Shown here in pieces: positions 47,679 to 56,550 of a stretch of DNA of 64,000 nt. Every line of letters begins with the position of its first letter. The first letter of the stretch is position 1. Origin of the DNA: Campylobacter sp. TTU_617 (lineage in GTDB: Bacteria > Campylobacterota > Campylobacteria > Campylobacterales > Campylobacteraceae); assembly GCF_016599045.1 (NCBI RefSeq), contig NZ_JAENKV010000002.1:62001-126000 (forward strand), read 5' to 3'. The notes beneath the pieces are model-generated. The model did not search any database. It was given only the letters and a program-made list of their open reading frames with translations, and had not been told where the DNA came from. Made by a program: the position numbers and the translations under genes.

Positions 47679-47763
47679 GCGGATGTGGTGAAATTGGCAG
47701 ACACGCCAGACTTAGGATCTGGTGCAGCAATGCGTGAAGGTTCAAGTCCTTTCATCCGCACCA
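47679..47763 (+). tRNA. tRNA-Leu (TAG)
   Basis: Class II tRNA with anticodon loop CTTAGGA, giving TAG. Acceptor GCGGATG pairs with CATCCGC, and CCA is encoded. The 3' 22 bases also carry the antisense 3' end of the broken helicase gene. Confidence 0.97.
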
Positions 47764-49295
47764 CAACTAGATTTAATACGTTGCTTTAAAATTTCTAATT
47801 CCTTTTCTATATTTTTAGGTTGCAAAGTATTTAATATTTTATTTTCAGTTTCAGGCGACCAATATATTTTTAGTTTTTTCTTTGCTCTTGTGATTGCAGT
47901 ATAAAATATATTGTGAGTGATTTGTTCTTCTATTTCATTTGCAATAATAATAGAAACATTATTATATTCTAAACCTTGTGCTTTATGTATAGAAATAGCG
48001 TAAGCAACTTGAAAAGGAACAATATTATATTCATCATCTTCTTCATCAGAATTTAAGCTATATATCTCAAAAGCAATTTCTGTATAATTATCATTAAAAG
48101 TATTTATAATTTTAAAATTGTTTTCTTCTGTTATTTTTTTATTTACTTTTATAGTGAATATAGTGCAATCTTCTTTTTTATTTATTCTAGTAATAATACC
48201 TTTTAGATTATTATGAATTATATCTCCAAATCTTGTTGTAGCTTCATTAAATAAAATTGGATCTCCTACCTTGTAACCTAATCCATTAAAATATATTATT
48301 TCGTTTCTATTATTTTCTTGTAATAATCTATTAATATTATTTACACCATACAAACCACCATAATTAAGACATAAAATTATTTCATCTTCTTCACTTTTTT
48401 CAAAACTAAAATCTTCTATTTTTTTTGATATATTGTTTTTAGAAAAAAATTCTAATATAGCATTATCAAATTTTCTTACTTTGTTCCATATATTTTGCAA
48501 TTCTTTATCTTCTGTTCTATAAATATTTTGCAATTCTATTTGATGTTTTGTAAAAATTTTTTGAGCTAATAAAAACCAATTTCCAAACCTAATAGCTTCT
48601 ATTTGATAAATGTCTCCAACGCAAATTAATATATTGCATTTTATTATCTCTAAAATTTTAAGCATATCTTGATTATTAATAGTGCTACACTCATCCATAA
48701 TTACAACATCAAAATATGAGTGTGGACGTTTTTTGTTGTTTATATAAGAAGCTAGAGTATAAAAATATGATTTATCAGTATCTATTCTTTGTTTTAAATT
48801 ATTTATAGCTGTATTAGTGTTAGTCAAAAATAATTGGGTTTTATTTTTAAAAAAATGAGAGATATGTTTTATTAATGTAGTTTTACCTGTTCCTGCTGCA
48901 CCATAAATTAATGCTAATTTTGAATTATGAAATAGATTTATTAAATGCTTTTCTTTTTCTTTGCAATCTAATTGATTAAAACTTAACCATTTTTCAACAT
49001 CTTGTTGGTAATTGTCTATACCATTTTTTGTAAATTTTTTAAGTTGTTTAATGATGTGTTTAACTATATCTTCGTATTCATTTATATATAAAAATTTTTC
49101 ATAAAGTATTTCTATCTGTCTTTTTGGCTTATGAGCTTCATATGTTATATTTTCATTATATTGTTTAACTAAATCATAAATATCTTTTTTAGAAGTATTT
49201 TTAAAATCACTTATGTTTTTGTATAAAAATCCATTAATTTCTGAGTTATTTTTAATACTTCTGGCTAGTAGTTCGTATTTTTTATTTTTTATTTT
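47742..49295 (-). pseudogene. helicase/ATPase fragment of the broken gene
   Basis: This open frame of about 517 codons carries Walker A YGAAGTGKTTLIKH (near 48885), Walker B VVIMDECSTIN, motif III-like CVGDIYQIEAIRFG, and the C-terminal helicase block AYAISIHKAQGLEYNNVSII with FYTAITRAKKKLKI, as in UvrD/RecD-type superfamily 1 enzymes. The first possible start (TTG 48827) lies after the Walker A motif, so an independent product would be non-functional. The last seven codons (CGADERT) are read from the tRNA-Leu gene. Confidence 0.75.
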
Positions 49296-49297
49296 TT
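49277..49297. repeat. three copies of a 7-bp repeat in the helicase gene
   Basis: ATTTTTT (plus strand) occurs three times in tandem. Seven is not a multiple of three, so copy number sets the frame: two or five copies join the middle and helicase parts, whereas three copies, as here, give a stop. Confidence 0.85.
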
Positions 49298-49710
49298 ATT
49301 TCAATGCATTCGCATAAGTCGATAAATTTTGGATTATGTTTTATTAAAGAAGTGCAAAATGGCATTTCTTCAAAAGGGATACATTTATTATCTAAATATA
49401 AATTTGATAATCTTTTATTTGCTTGATTAGCTTTTTGTTTTTTTATAATAGCATTATTCATATTATACAAAATATAACTGAGGATATTTTTTCCTTTTTT
49501 ATTGTTTAAAATAATATTTCTAGCTTTATCTAAACAAGTAAATAAAATTTTTAGATTATTTTGAGTAAAGTAAGACTTTATCTCTAAGTATTCTTTATTA
49601 TTTAATTTTACAAGTTCAAATAATGTAATTCTATATTTTTTTAAAACTGACATAAAATTTTCATATTCTTTATTTCTATTAAATTTTTTTCTAATCCAAA
49701 AATAGAGCAA
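49282..49710 (-). pseudogene. middle fragment of the broken helicase gene
   Basis: This frame overlaps the end of the first fragment and continues FMSVLKKYRITLFELVKLNN through IPFEEMPFCTSLIKHNPKFI to a stop at 49282 created by the third copy of the 7-bp repeat. It has no plausible start of its own. Confidence 0.65.
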
Positions 49711-50459
49711 AAATTTTCTAATTCACAAGGACGAATACTTATATTCCATTCAGTTATTATTATAATTGGTATTGATTTATGTAATCTTATATTTGTATCG
49801 TATAGTTTTAATTCAACAGAATAATTAGCTGGAATATTATATTTTGAAAAGGCTATGATTTTATCAAATTTACTTATATTATTTTTTGCTATTGTAAAGG
49901 CTATTTCATAATATATTTTATCATTTATTATAAATGGTTTTATTGTTTGTATATAAAATTTATCACTTCTTGACTTCTCATAATTTATAGGTTGTTCAAT
50001 TTTATTTGCAATATTTTCATAGTATTTTGCATTTAATTTATCTAAATTAATAGGGAATTTGTTTATGTTGTGGAGTATATCAAGTTTTAAATCTTTTTTA
50101 CAAAGTTCTTTTAGACTATATAAGTATGGCATATATTTTAATATTAGTCTTTCTGATTTTTCTTCTTCTGGTGTATAGTGTGATGTAGAAATTTGGAGAA
50201 AACTATGCAATTTTATTATACTTGTATATTTTGCTTTATTCTTTATATTTTTGATACCTATTTGTAAATTTTTAAAATCATTATTTAAATTTGATTTTGT
50301 ATCGATGTTGTGTATGTGCAAAGCAATATGTTCTACTAAATTTCTTAGTCCATTTAAAATATTTTGAGATAAAAGTCCTCTATCATCTCTATCATTTTCT
50401 ATATTTTTATCAAAATTTTGACTAATAGTTACGATTTGATCAATTACATTATTATTCAT
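49641..50459 (-). CDS. N-terminal fragment of the broken helicase gene
   Basis: The 272-residue frame starts at an ATG (MNNNVIDQIVTISQ) and shows no domain I recognise; it is Asn/Ile/Lys-rich with no signal peptide. The middle includes SRSDKFYIQTIKPFIINDKI and YYEIAFTIAKNN, and the end reads FCSIFGLEKN before the A7 run, after which it goes out of frame and stops at 49641. The start lies 29 bases downstream of ybeY. Confidence 0.65.
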   Translation of the reverse strand: MNNNVIDQIVTISQNFDKNIENDRDDRGLLSQNILNGLRNLVEHIALHIHNIDTKSNLNNDFKNLQIGIKNIKNKAKYTSIIKLHSFLQISTSHYTPEEEKSERLILKYMPYLYSLKELCKKDLKLDILHNINKFPINLDKLNAKYYENIANKIEQPINYEKSRSDKFYIQTIKPFIINDKIYYEIAFTIAKNNISKFDKIIAFSKYNIPANYSVELKLYDTNIRLHKSIPIIIITEWNISIRPCELENFCSIFGLEKNLIEIKNMKILCQF

Positions 50460-50488
50460 AAATAGCCTTTATTAAAAATTCTATTTCT

Positions 50489-50893
50489 CTAACTCTCATT
50501 CCTTACTATCAAAGATTTTGGGAGTTTGAAAAAATTTATTAATTCTTTTTCTTTTTCTCTCATCTCTCCTTTATCTGTTTCGTGATCAAGACCTATTAAG
50601 TGAAGCATAGCGTGGATAAAAAGTAAGCTTATTTCTTCTTTATAGCTATGATTTAATTCTTTTGCCTTTTCTTTGGCTAATTCAAAATTTATTACTATAG
50701 ATCCTAGGGGTAAATTTTTAGCTATATCTACAAGTGGAAAAGAAAGCACATCGGTACTTTTATCAATCCCTCTTTGTTCTAAATTTAAATTACGCATTTG
50801 TTCATTGTCTAAAAAAATAAGTTCAACATCTTTAGAACTTATTTTTTGAGCAATTTTTTCTAAGAAATCAACATTTTCATCACAAATTATCAT
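50489..50893 (-). CDS. ybeY: endoribonuclease YbeY
   Basis: YbeY is a zinc RNase for 16S rRNA maturation and ribosome quality control. The metal motif HAMLHLIGLDHETD (H-X3-H-X5-H) is near residue 100, with GIDKSTDVLSFPL before it. The product is 134 residues. It follows recO after 1 base, at the end of the long gene run from atpA. Confidence 0.95.
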   Translation of the reverse strand: MIICDENVDFLEKIAQKISSKDVELIFLDNEQMRNLNLEQRGIDKSTDVLSFPLVDIAKNLPLGSIVINFELAKEKAKELNHSYKEEISLLFIHAMLHLIGLDHETDKGEMREKEKELINFFKLPKSLIVRNES

Positions 50894-50894
50894 T

Positions 50895-51509
50895 TTAAAA
50901 TCCTTCTTTGATAATAGAATAAATTTTTTCTATTTCATCATCATTAAAAATGCTAGAATTTTTATATTTGTAAAATTCTTTGAGTTTTGTTTGGTTAAAT
51001 GTATAACCTAAAGCACAATGATGATGAGAGGGTAAAAAAGCTCTTAGAAGCGTAACTTCATCTTTTATGGCTTCTTCACAGGAAAAACAAATAAAATTTT
51101 GATGAAGTCTGCCCTCAAATTCTAAGATTTTTACATAAGCATCTATAATAACACGTTTTGGATTTTGCTTTAAAAATTTTATAGCACTTTCATTTAAAAG
51201 TTCGAAATAAAAAGGATCAAGCTCTTCTATGCCTTTTAAATGCTGGTAAAAAAGACGTATAAATTCTTGCCATAGAAACATTTTTTCTCTTTGCAAGATC
51301 CAAGTAAAACTAAGATGCATAACATCTTTAAGACGTGGCAAAAAATTAGGATTTTCATCTAGAGCAAAATCAATTTTGTATCCATTCAAAATACTTGAAT
51401 GTCTAAGCCCATAAAAGCGATAAGTTTTAATTAAAGCTTTGGAGCTTAGGATATAAACGATTAAATCTTCATCTTTGATTTTTTGAGTATGTAAAATAAA
51501 ACCTTGCAT
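50895..51509 (-). CDS. recO: recombination mediator RecO-like
   Basis: RecO loads RecA with RecR and anneals strands. The N-terminal OB-like region starts MQGFILHTQKIKDEDLIVYI with YRFYGLRHSSIL, and the middle has the helical RecO pattern (YFELLNESAIKFLKQNP, ILEFEGRL). At 204 residues it is the short epsilonproteobacterial form. Cysteines in FICFSCEEA replace the usual zinc finger. It lies 3 bases after the DUF2726 gene. Confidence 0.8.
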   Translation of the reverse strand: MQGFILHTQKIKDEDLIVYILSSKALIKTYRFYGLRHSSILNGYKIDFALDENPNFLPRLKDVMHLSFTWILQREKMFLWQEFIRLFYQHLKGIEELDPFYFELLNESAIKFLKQNPKRVIIDAYVKILEFEGRLHQNFICFSCEEAIKDEVTLLRAFLPSHHHCALGYTFNQTKLKEFYKYKNSSIFNDDEIEKIYSIIKEGF

Positions 51510-51512
51510 AAG

Positions 51513-52130
51513 TTAAATTAAATCTTTGTATTTTAAATAAAGTGAATTTGCAATTTTTTTGATTTCTTTTTTTAATTTTAAATCATCAATAAAGCAAGAA
51601 TTATTTTGATAAACTTGAGCAATATTTGATTTATCTCCATAATGCCCTCCACCTTGAAATTCTAAAATGGCAAATGGTTTTGTAGATTTATTTTTAAAAT
51701 CTTTAATAACAAATAAAAAATCAACTACTAAATCAGAATATGCTTTCCAAACTTCATTTTCTTCATCATTTTCTAAAAAACTTTTTAAAGAAATTTGCGG
51801 AAAAACTTTAAAATTATTTTTAATATCTTCACAAAAAATTAATTCTTTATAAATTAGAAATTCCCCAATACCCATAAGTCTATCTTTGCTTAAGATATTA
51901 GATTTTTTAACTAAATCAAGCTTATATTCTTTGCTTTTTTTGTATTCTGATATTTTTTCTTCTTGTTTTTTTTTCTCTAAAAAAATTTGATTTTTAATTT
52001 TTTTATCTTCTTCTTTTTGGATCTGTTTTAAAATGCTTTGATTTAATTTTTTATTAACTTTGCTTTGATTATATATTTTAAAAACCAAAACAAAAATAAT
52101 CACAATTAAAGCTATTATAAATATAATCAT
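51513..52130 (-). CDS. membrane-anchored DUF2726 protein
   Basis: The 205-residue product has an N-terminal membrane helix (MIIFIIALIVIIFVLVFKIY), a charged coiled-coil linker, and a DUF2726 domain at about residues 90-200 (LMGIGEFLIYKEL, LVVDFLFVIKD, FAILEFQGGGHYG). DUF2726 is related to restriction endonuclease-like folds; the D, E and Q pattern here could be such a site, but activity is unproven. It lies between the cysteine hydrolase and recO. Confidence 0.82.
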   Translation of the reverse strand: MIIFIIALIVIIFVLVFKIYNQSKVNKKLNQSILKQIQKEEDKKIKNQIFLEKKKQEEKISEYKKSKEYKLDLVKKSNILSKDRLMGIGEFLIYKELIFCEDIKNNFKVFPQISLKSFLENDEENEVWKAYSDLVVDFLFVIKDFKNKSTKPFAILEFQGGGHYGDKSNIAQVYQNNSCFIDDLKLKKEIKKIANSLYLKYKDLI

Positions 52131-52139
52131 TAATTAAGC

Positions 52140-52661
52140 CTATATTATTTTAATCCCGTATGCTTTTAAAAGATTATAAGAAGACTCTTCTAAATTTACA
52201 TCAAAACTAGCACTAGCTTCTTGATATAAAAAAAGTTTCGCATCAGGCTTTGCGCTAAAAGCTAAAATAATATTACAAAAAACACAAATATGCGAAACAA
52301 GTCCGCAAAAATAAAGTTCTTTATAAGTACTTTTGTTAATAAAATTTGCAAGCTCTAAACTTCCAAAAGTATTTTTGTAAAATATTTTTTTAGCCTTTGG
52401 TATATATTTTTGTAAATTTTTAGGCATTTGCCATCCCAGTGTATTTTGAATGCAATGTTTTATAGGTAGTAATTTTCCTTCATTGGAATTTAAGTAATCA
52501 TTATCGTGTGTATCAAAAGTAATGAGTAAATCTGTATCATTAAAATTAATATTATTTAATAAATTTAAAATTTTATTTTCTATTTTTAAAGCTTTTTCAA
52601 ATCCTAAACTTCCTGTAATAAAGTCATTTTGGTAATCTATAAGCACAAAAGCTTTTTTCAT
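52140..52661 (-). CDS. isochorismatase-family cysteine hydrolase (nicotinamidase-like)
   Basis: Catalytic Asp in FVLIDYQNDF and Cys in FCGLVSHICVFCN define the family, with Lys likely in KKIFYKNTFGS. Nicotinamidase PncA converts nicotinamide to nicotinate. In that enzyme the metal site is D-X-H-X3-H; here DTHDNDY keeps Asp and His but not the last His, so the substrate is uncertain. The product is 173 residues and overlaps ttcA by 4 bases. Confidence 0.8.
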   Translation of the reverse strand: MKKAFVLIDYQNDFITGSLGFEKALKIENKILNLLNNINFNDTDLLITFDTHDNDYLNSNEGKLLPIKHCIQNTLGWQMPKNLQKYIPKAKKIFYKNTFGSLELANFINKSTYKELYFCGLVSHICVFCNIILAFSAKPDAKLFLYQEASASFDVNLEESSYNLLKAYGIKII

Positions 52662-53413
52662 ATATTTTTAAGCCAAAAACTCTCTGTATGTAGATTTTCA
52701 AATGCAGTTTTTAAGCTCGTAAAAAGTTTGGGATAATCTTTTTCTAGATTGGCTAAAATTTGTTTTGCTTCCTCTCTAGCATGTGGAAATTTAACATTTT
52801 TTTCACTTAGCTTCATACCTGGACAAAATTCATTACCAATAACTTCAAGCTCATTTTGTAAAGCATTATCTCTAAGTTGTCTTTCTCTTACAAAAATCAA
52901 AGGACGTATTACTATAACACCGCGTTTGCTTTTATAAATTGGAGCTAAAGTTCTTAAAGCTCCATTGTGGATAAAATTCATAAAAAAACTTTCAGCCGCG
53001 TCATCTAAATGGTGAGCTATGGCAAGTTTATTGAAATTATTTTCTAAAGCATAAGTATATAAAGCTCCTCGACGCATTCTTGAAAAATAACTACAAAAAC
53101 TAGAATTTTTTCTTATAGTATCTTCAGAAACTTCATAAATATTAGAATCAAGTACGCTATGATCAATGCCGTGTTCTTTGCAATGATGATTTAAGCTAGA
53201 GTAATCTTCGCCCATACCATAGCTTAGAGTGACAGCCTTAAGTTCAAATTTAAAAGGAGCGTGAGCTTGCATACGTTTTAAAAGATGAGCTAAGGCTAAA
53301 GAGTCTTTCCCGCCACTTAATCCCAAAAGAACTCTATCTCCTTCTTTTATAAGATTAAATTGAGCATTAGCTTTAGCTACTTGACGGATAAGTTTTTTAC
53401 TAAGATTTATCAT
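52658..53413 (-). CDS. ttcA: TtcA-like tRNA thiolation protein
   Basis: TtcA makes 2-thiocytidine 32 in tRNA using an ATP PP-loop and an iron-sulfur cluster. The PP-loop LLGLSGGKDSLALAHL is near residue 29, and the block RMRRGALYTYALENNFNKLA with HHLDDAAESFFMN matches the family. The cysteine pairs (CSLC and PCNLC in E. coli) appear here as CSYF and EFCPG, each with one Cys. The product is 251 residues and overlaps mtnN by 4 bases. Confidence 0.8.
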   Translation of the reverse strand: MINLSKKLIRQVAKANAQFNLIKEGDRVLLGLSGGKDSLALAHLLKRMQAHAPFKFELKAVTLSYGMGEDYSSLNHHCKEHGIDHSVLDSNIYEVSEDTIRKNSSFCSYFSRMRRGALYTYALENNFNKLAIAHHLDDAAESFFMNFIHNGALRTLAPIYKSKRGVIVIRPLIFVRERQLRDNALQNELEVIGNEFCPGMKLSEKNVKFPHAREEAKQILANLEKDYPKLFTSLKTAFENLHTESFWLKNI

Positions 53414-54096
53414 AGTTTATCGCACATTTTAAGCACAAAATTAGCTGAAATTTTAGCAGAATTAACAACAAATTCGTCAAAATCAAATTCAGCTTTTTCT
53501 CCAGCTTTATCACTCATTGCTCTTAAAATAAAACAAGGTATATTTAAAGCATCACAAACCAAAGCTACGCTTGCTCCTTCCATTTCACAAGCATCAGCAT
53601 TGAAAATTTCTTTAATTTTTGCTTTTTTTATTTCATCGCAAATAAATTCATCTCCAGTTGCAATAATACCTGCTTTAAGCTTTATGTTTAATTCTTTGGC
53701 TACTTCTAGAGCAATATTGTTTAATTTTTCATTGGTTTGAATAAAAATTTCATTTCCTGGAACAAAACCTAAAGGATGACCAAAAGCAGTAATATCTAAA
53801 TCATATTGGACAAGTTTTGTAGCATAAAGCAAATCGCCTATTTCAAGTTCAGGATTAAAAGCACCAGCAACTCCTGTAAAAAGTAAAGCTTGAGCTTTAA
53901 ATTTCTCTATCATTATACTTGCGCTTAGGGTTGAATTTACTTTACCTATTTTAGAATAAGCTAAAATCAATTCGTGATTTTTATAATTTGCTGTATAGTA
54001 AGTATTATTAGCATATTTTATGCTTTTATAATCTTTTAAAATTTCAAGCAAAGGAGTTATTTCCTCTTCCATTGCACCTAAAATCGCTATTTTCAT
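53410..54096 (-). CDS. mtnN: MTA/SAH/aminodeoxyfutalosine nucleosidase
   Basis: The enzyme cleaves methylthioadenosine and S-adenosylhomocysteine and, in Campylobacter and Helicobacter, 6-amino-6-deoxyfutalosine for menaquinone. Motifs are the N-terminal ILGAMEEEITPLLE, VAGAFNPELEIGDLL, CEMEGASVALVC with substrate residues and AMSDKAGEKAEFDF with the catalytic Asp. The length of 228 residues is typical. It overlaps fabD and ttcA by 4 bases each. Confidence 0.95.
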   Translation of the reverse strand: MKIAILGAMEEEITPLLEILKDYKSIKYANNTYYTANYKNHELILAYSKIGKVNSTLSASIMIEKFKAQALLFTGVAGAFNPELEIGDLLYATKLVQYDLDITAFGHPLGFVPGNEIFIQTNEKLNNIALEVAKELNIKLKAGIIATGDEFICDEIKKAKIKEIFNADACEMEGASVALVCDALNIPCFILRAMSDKAGEKAEFDFDEFVVNSAKISANFVLKMCDKL

Positions 54097-55019
54097 AGTT
54101 TAATTTCCTTTAAAAAAGATTCTATATCATTGAAATTAGTTAAAGAATAAGTTGTTTTGGTAGTAATTTTTTTATTAAGTCCTTGTAAAATTTTAGAGCC
54201 AAATTCTACAAAATAGGAAGTTTCATTTTCTATTGCTTTTATGCTTTGTTTATAAAGCACAGGAGATACAAGCTGAGCTTTTAATAAATTTAAAGCTTCT
54301 TCTTTACTTGAATAAGCTTTAGCATTTACATTTGAAATAACTATTCCAAAATTTGGTTTTAAAACATTTTGAAGCTCTTTATAAAGTTTTAAAGAGGCAT
54401 TTTCTAAAAGAGGGCAATGACTTGCTACACTCATATTTAAAAGCATAACTCTTTTAGCTCCTGCATTTTTAAATTCATTTTCATAAGCTAATAAATCAGC
54501 TTTTAAACCAGCAATAACAATTTGTCCTTCACAATTATAATTTGCTGCAAAAATTTGTTTATTTTCTTCTCTTGCTTGTTTGCATAATTTTTCTATTTTA
54601 TCATCATCAAGTCCCAGAATAACCATCATTCCAGCTTCAACTTTAGAGCAATCTTCTTGCATAAAAAGTCCTCTTTGATGTACAAGTTTAAGTGCTTCTA
54701 AAAAATCAAGACCTCCGCTTATTGCTATAGCGGAAAACTCACCCAAAGAATGTCCTAAAGAAATTTTAGCCTTTAAATTTGGTTCCAGTTCATTTAAAGC
54801 ATTATAAGCCATTAAAGAAGTTAAAAGTATTGCAGGTTGAGTAAATTGACTTTTATTTAAATTATCGTTTTCTTCAAATAAAAGATGCTTAAAATCAATT
54901 TTTAAAAAATCACTTGCATGTTCTAAGAGTTCTTTGGCACTTTTAGAATTTTCATAGAAATCTTTACCCATGCCAAGGTTTTGAGAGCCCTGGCCTGGAA
55001 AAATAAATGTATAGTTCAT
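54093..55019 (-). CDS. fabD: malonyl-CoA:ACP transacylase FabD
   Basis: FabD loads malonyl groups onto ACP for fatty-acid synthesis. It starts NYTFIFPGQGSQNLGMG; the active-site Ser is in ISLGHSLGEFSAIA near residue 90 and the second catalytic region is SVASHCPLLENA. The open frame extends upstream to 55163 inside slyD, but the ATG at 55019, one base after the slyD stop, is the family start. The product is 308 residues. Confidence 0.96.
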   Translation of the reverse strand: MNYTFIFPGQGSQNLGMGKDFYENSKSAKELLEHASDFLKIDFKHLLFEENDNLNKSQFTQPAILLTSLMAYNALNELEPNLKAKISLGHSLGEFSAIAISGGLDFLEALKLVHQRGLFMQEDCSKVEAGMMVILGLDDDKIEKLCKQAREENKQIFAANYNCEGQIVIAGLKADLLAYENEFKNAGAKRVMLLNMSVASHCPLLENASLKLYKELQNVLKPNFGIVISNVNAKAYSSKEEALNLLKAQLVSPVLYKQSIKAIENETSYFVEFGSKILQGLNKKITTKTTYSLTNFNDIESFLKEIKL

Positions 55020-55020
55020 A

Positions 55021-55593
55021 TTAATGGCAGCCACATCCACCGCTATGGCCCCCACAACATCCACCGCTTTTGTGGTGCTCATGATGATGTTTATGTTCGT
55101 GGTTGTGACCACAGCCACAACTATGACTTCCTGCAATAATGCCTGTAAGAATTTCATCTTCACTTGCTGGTCTTACATCAACAAGGTTAAGAGAAAAAAG
55201 CAAATCACGTCCAGCGTATGGATGATTATAATCGATAGTTACACTATCTTCTTTTATATCTTTAACGCTAACGCGAACACTTTCTCCATTTTCACCTTCC
55301 CCAAATAGCTCCATTCCTATTTTAAGATCAATTCCTGCAAATTGTTCTTTTGGTAAAGTTTGAATAGCATTCGTATCATATTCTCCTAAGGCTTTATCTT
55401 TTTTGATAAGAATTTCAGTGTTTGAAGGGCAGTCTAATTTTGCAATTTCTTCTTCTAAAGAGTCTAAAATCTGTCCTTTTCCTAGTATAAAAGAAATAGG
55501 TTGAGCATAAAGATTTGACTCTAAAATTTCATTTGTATTAGCATCTTTTAGTTCATAAAACATGGAAACAACATTATTTTTTTCAATAGCCAT
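55021..55593 (-). CDS. slyD: FKBP-type peptidyl-prolyl isomerase SlyD
   Basis: SlyD is a cytosolic folding helper and nickel-binding protein. The FKBP domain begins EKNNVVSMFYELKDAN with ISFILGKGQILDSLEEEI, and an insert-in-flap domain follows (IQTLPKEQFAGIDLKIGMEL). The last 32 residues are a metal-binding tail of His, Cys and Gly (CGCGHNHEHKHHHEHHKS, then CCGGHSGGCGCH), expected to hold Ni or Zn. The product is 190 residues. Confidence 0.95.
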   Translation of the reverse strand: MAIEKNNVVSMFYELKDANTNEILESNLYAQPISFILGKGQILDSLEEEIAKLDCPSNTEILIKKDKALGEYDTNAIQTLPKEQFAGIDLKIGMELFGEGENGESVRVSVKDIKEDSVTIDYNHPYAGRDLLFSLNLVDVRPASEDEILTGIIAGSHSCGCGHNHEHKHHHEHHKSGGCCGGHSGGCGCH

Positions 55594-55603
55594 TATTTTC
55601 TCC

Positions 55604-56545
55604 TTATTTGCGATTTGGTGAAGCTTTTGCCTCAGGTGAATTAGGGTAATTAGTCTTTAAAGCTTTATAAAAACCATTTGCTGTTTTAGGATCTCCTATC
55701 TTATCTAAAGATATTGCAGTGTGATAAAGCAATTTTGGAAAATAATCCCCTTTGGTGCTTATGGCTGAACTTTTTTTATAAAAAACAATTGCATTATTAT
55801 AATTTTTTTGTTTATATTCTATTTCTCCAAAATAAAAATTAACTCTAGCTGGTTTATAATGCTTTTGAAGAAGATAATTTAATTTAAGTTTCATTTCTTC
55901 AAATTTATTTTGATTTAAATCTAAAATAGCAAGATCTAAAATTTTATTATTATTTTCTTTTTTCCAGCTTTCATCATATACTATTTCTTTTTGTTCTTCT
56001 GGAGTTATTTTAGAACTTTGATTATTCTCTATGGTGCTAGTAGTATTTATATCTTTTTGTGGTATAACATTTATATTGTTATAGTTTTTTTCCATTTCTT
56101 TTTTTGAAACGTAATCTGTATTTATAGAATCAACTAAAGTGCTTAATTCTGCTAAAACTTTTTTAAATTGTTTATTGTTGTTTTCTTGGATTTTTCTACT
56201 TTCTTCTACATAAGATTTTAAATTATTTATTTCTTGTGTAAGATTATTTTCTAAATTTTCATAATTTTCTTCTGATTGATTAAGGCGTGAATTTATTTTT
56301 GTATATTGTGAATTAATGCCCTCAATAGCACTTTGTAAACCTTCTATCCTTTCATTTGCTTCATTTATTCTTGCGTTAATTTCAGAATAGTTATTGTTTA
56401 AGGTATCAAGTTTTTGCTTGATTGTCTTTTCATTTTGTGTTAGACCATAAGAATTATTTGTTAAATCACCTGCACCAAAAGCAGAATTTTCTGCATAAAC
56501 AAAAGTAGCTCCTATTAAAAGAGCTACTGATAATATTTTTTTCAT
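55604..56545 (-). CDS. ybgF: Tol-Pal associated TPR protein CpoB/YbgF
   Basis: A signal peptide (MKKILSVALLIGATFVYA) is followed by a long coiled coil (about residues 35-150, with regular heptads) and C-terminal tetratricopeptide-like repeats (VNFYFGEIEYKQKNYNNAIV, GFYKALKTNYPNSPEA). CpoB couples the Tol system to cell-wall synthesis. Three pgl-type sequons (ENNLT, DINTT, ENNQS) lie in the exposed regions. The product is 313 residues, 5 bases after pal. Confidence 0.9.
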   Translation of the reverse strand: MKKILSVALLIGATFVYAENSAFGAGDLTNNSYGLTQNEKTIKQKLDTLNNNYSEINARINEANERIEGLQSAIEGINSQYTKINSRLNQSEENYENLENNLTQEINNLKSYVEESRKIQENNNKQFKKVLAELSTLVDSINTDYVSKKEMEKNYNNINVIPQKDINTTSTIENNQSSKITPEEQKEIVYDESWKKENNNKILDLAILDLNQNKFEEMKLKLNYLLQKHYKPARVNFYFGEIEYKQKNYNNAIVFYKKSSAISTKGDYFPKLLYHTAISLDKIGDPKTANGFYKALKTNYPNSPEAKASPNRK

Positions 56546-56550
56546 TGATT

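Larger units (their letters stand above)
47742..50459 (-). pseudogene. superfamily 1 helicase gene broken by two frameshifts
   Basis: Three consecutive open frames (50459-49641, 49710-49282, 49295-47742) read as one protein of about 905 residues if two small indels are corrected: one more A in the A7 run at 49684-49690, and two rather than three copies of the 7-bp repeat at 49277-49297. The second repair gives a seamless join (CIEIKNKKYELLARSIKN). The C-terminal half is a UvrD/RecD-like ATPase. The frame with the Walker A motif has no ATG, GTG or TTG for 156 codons, so it was once entered by continuation. Whether this is decay, phase variation or slippage-based expression cannot be told. Its 3' end lies in tRNA-Leu. 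Confidence 0.75.

Noticed and set aside
47567-47764. minus-strand open frame of 65 residues across tRNA genes
   Set aside because: It consists almost entirely of antisense tRNA-Arg and tRNA-Leu sequence.
48827-48827. TTG as a true start of an independent helicase
   Set aside because: It lies after the Walker A motif, so the product would lack ATP binding.
53360-53740. 126-residue plus-strand open frame
   Set aside because: It is antisense to mtnN and ttcA, with no start signals.
55021-55163. N-terminal extension of FabD
   Set aside because: The extended frame is a shadow of the His/Cys-rich slyD tail; FabD homologues begin at the ATG at 55019.
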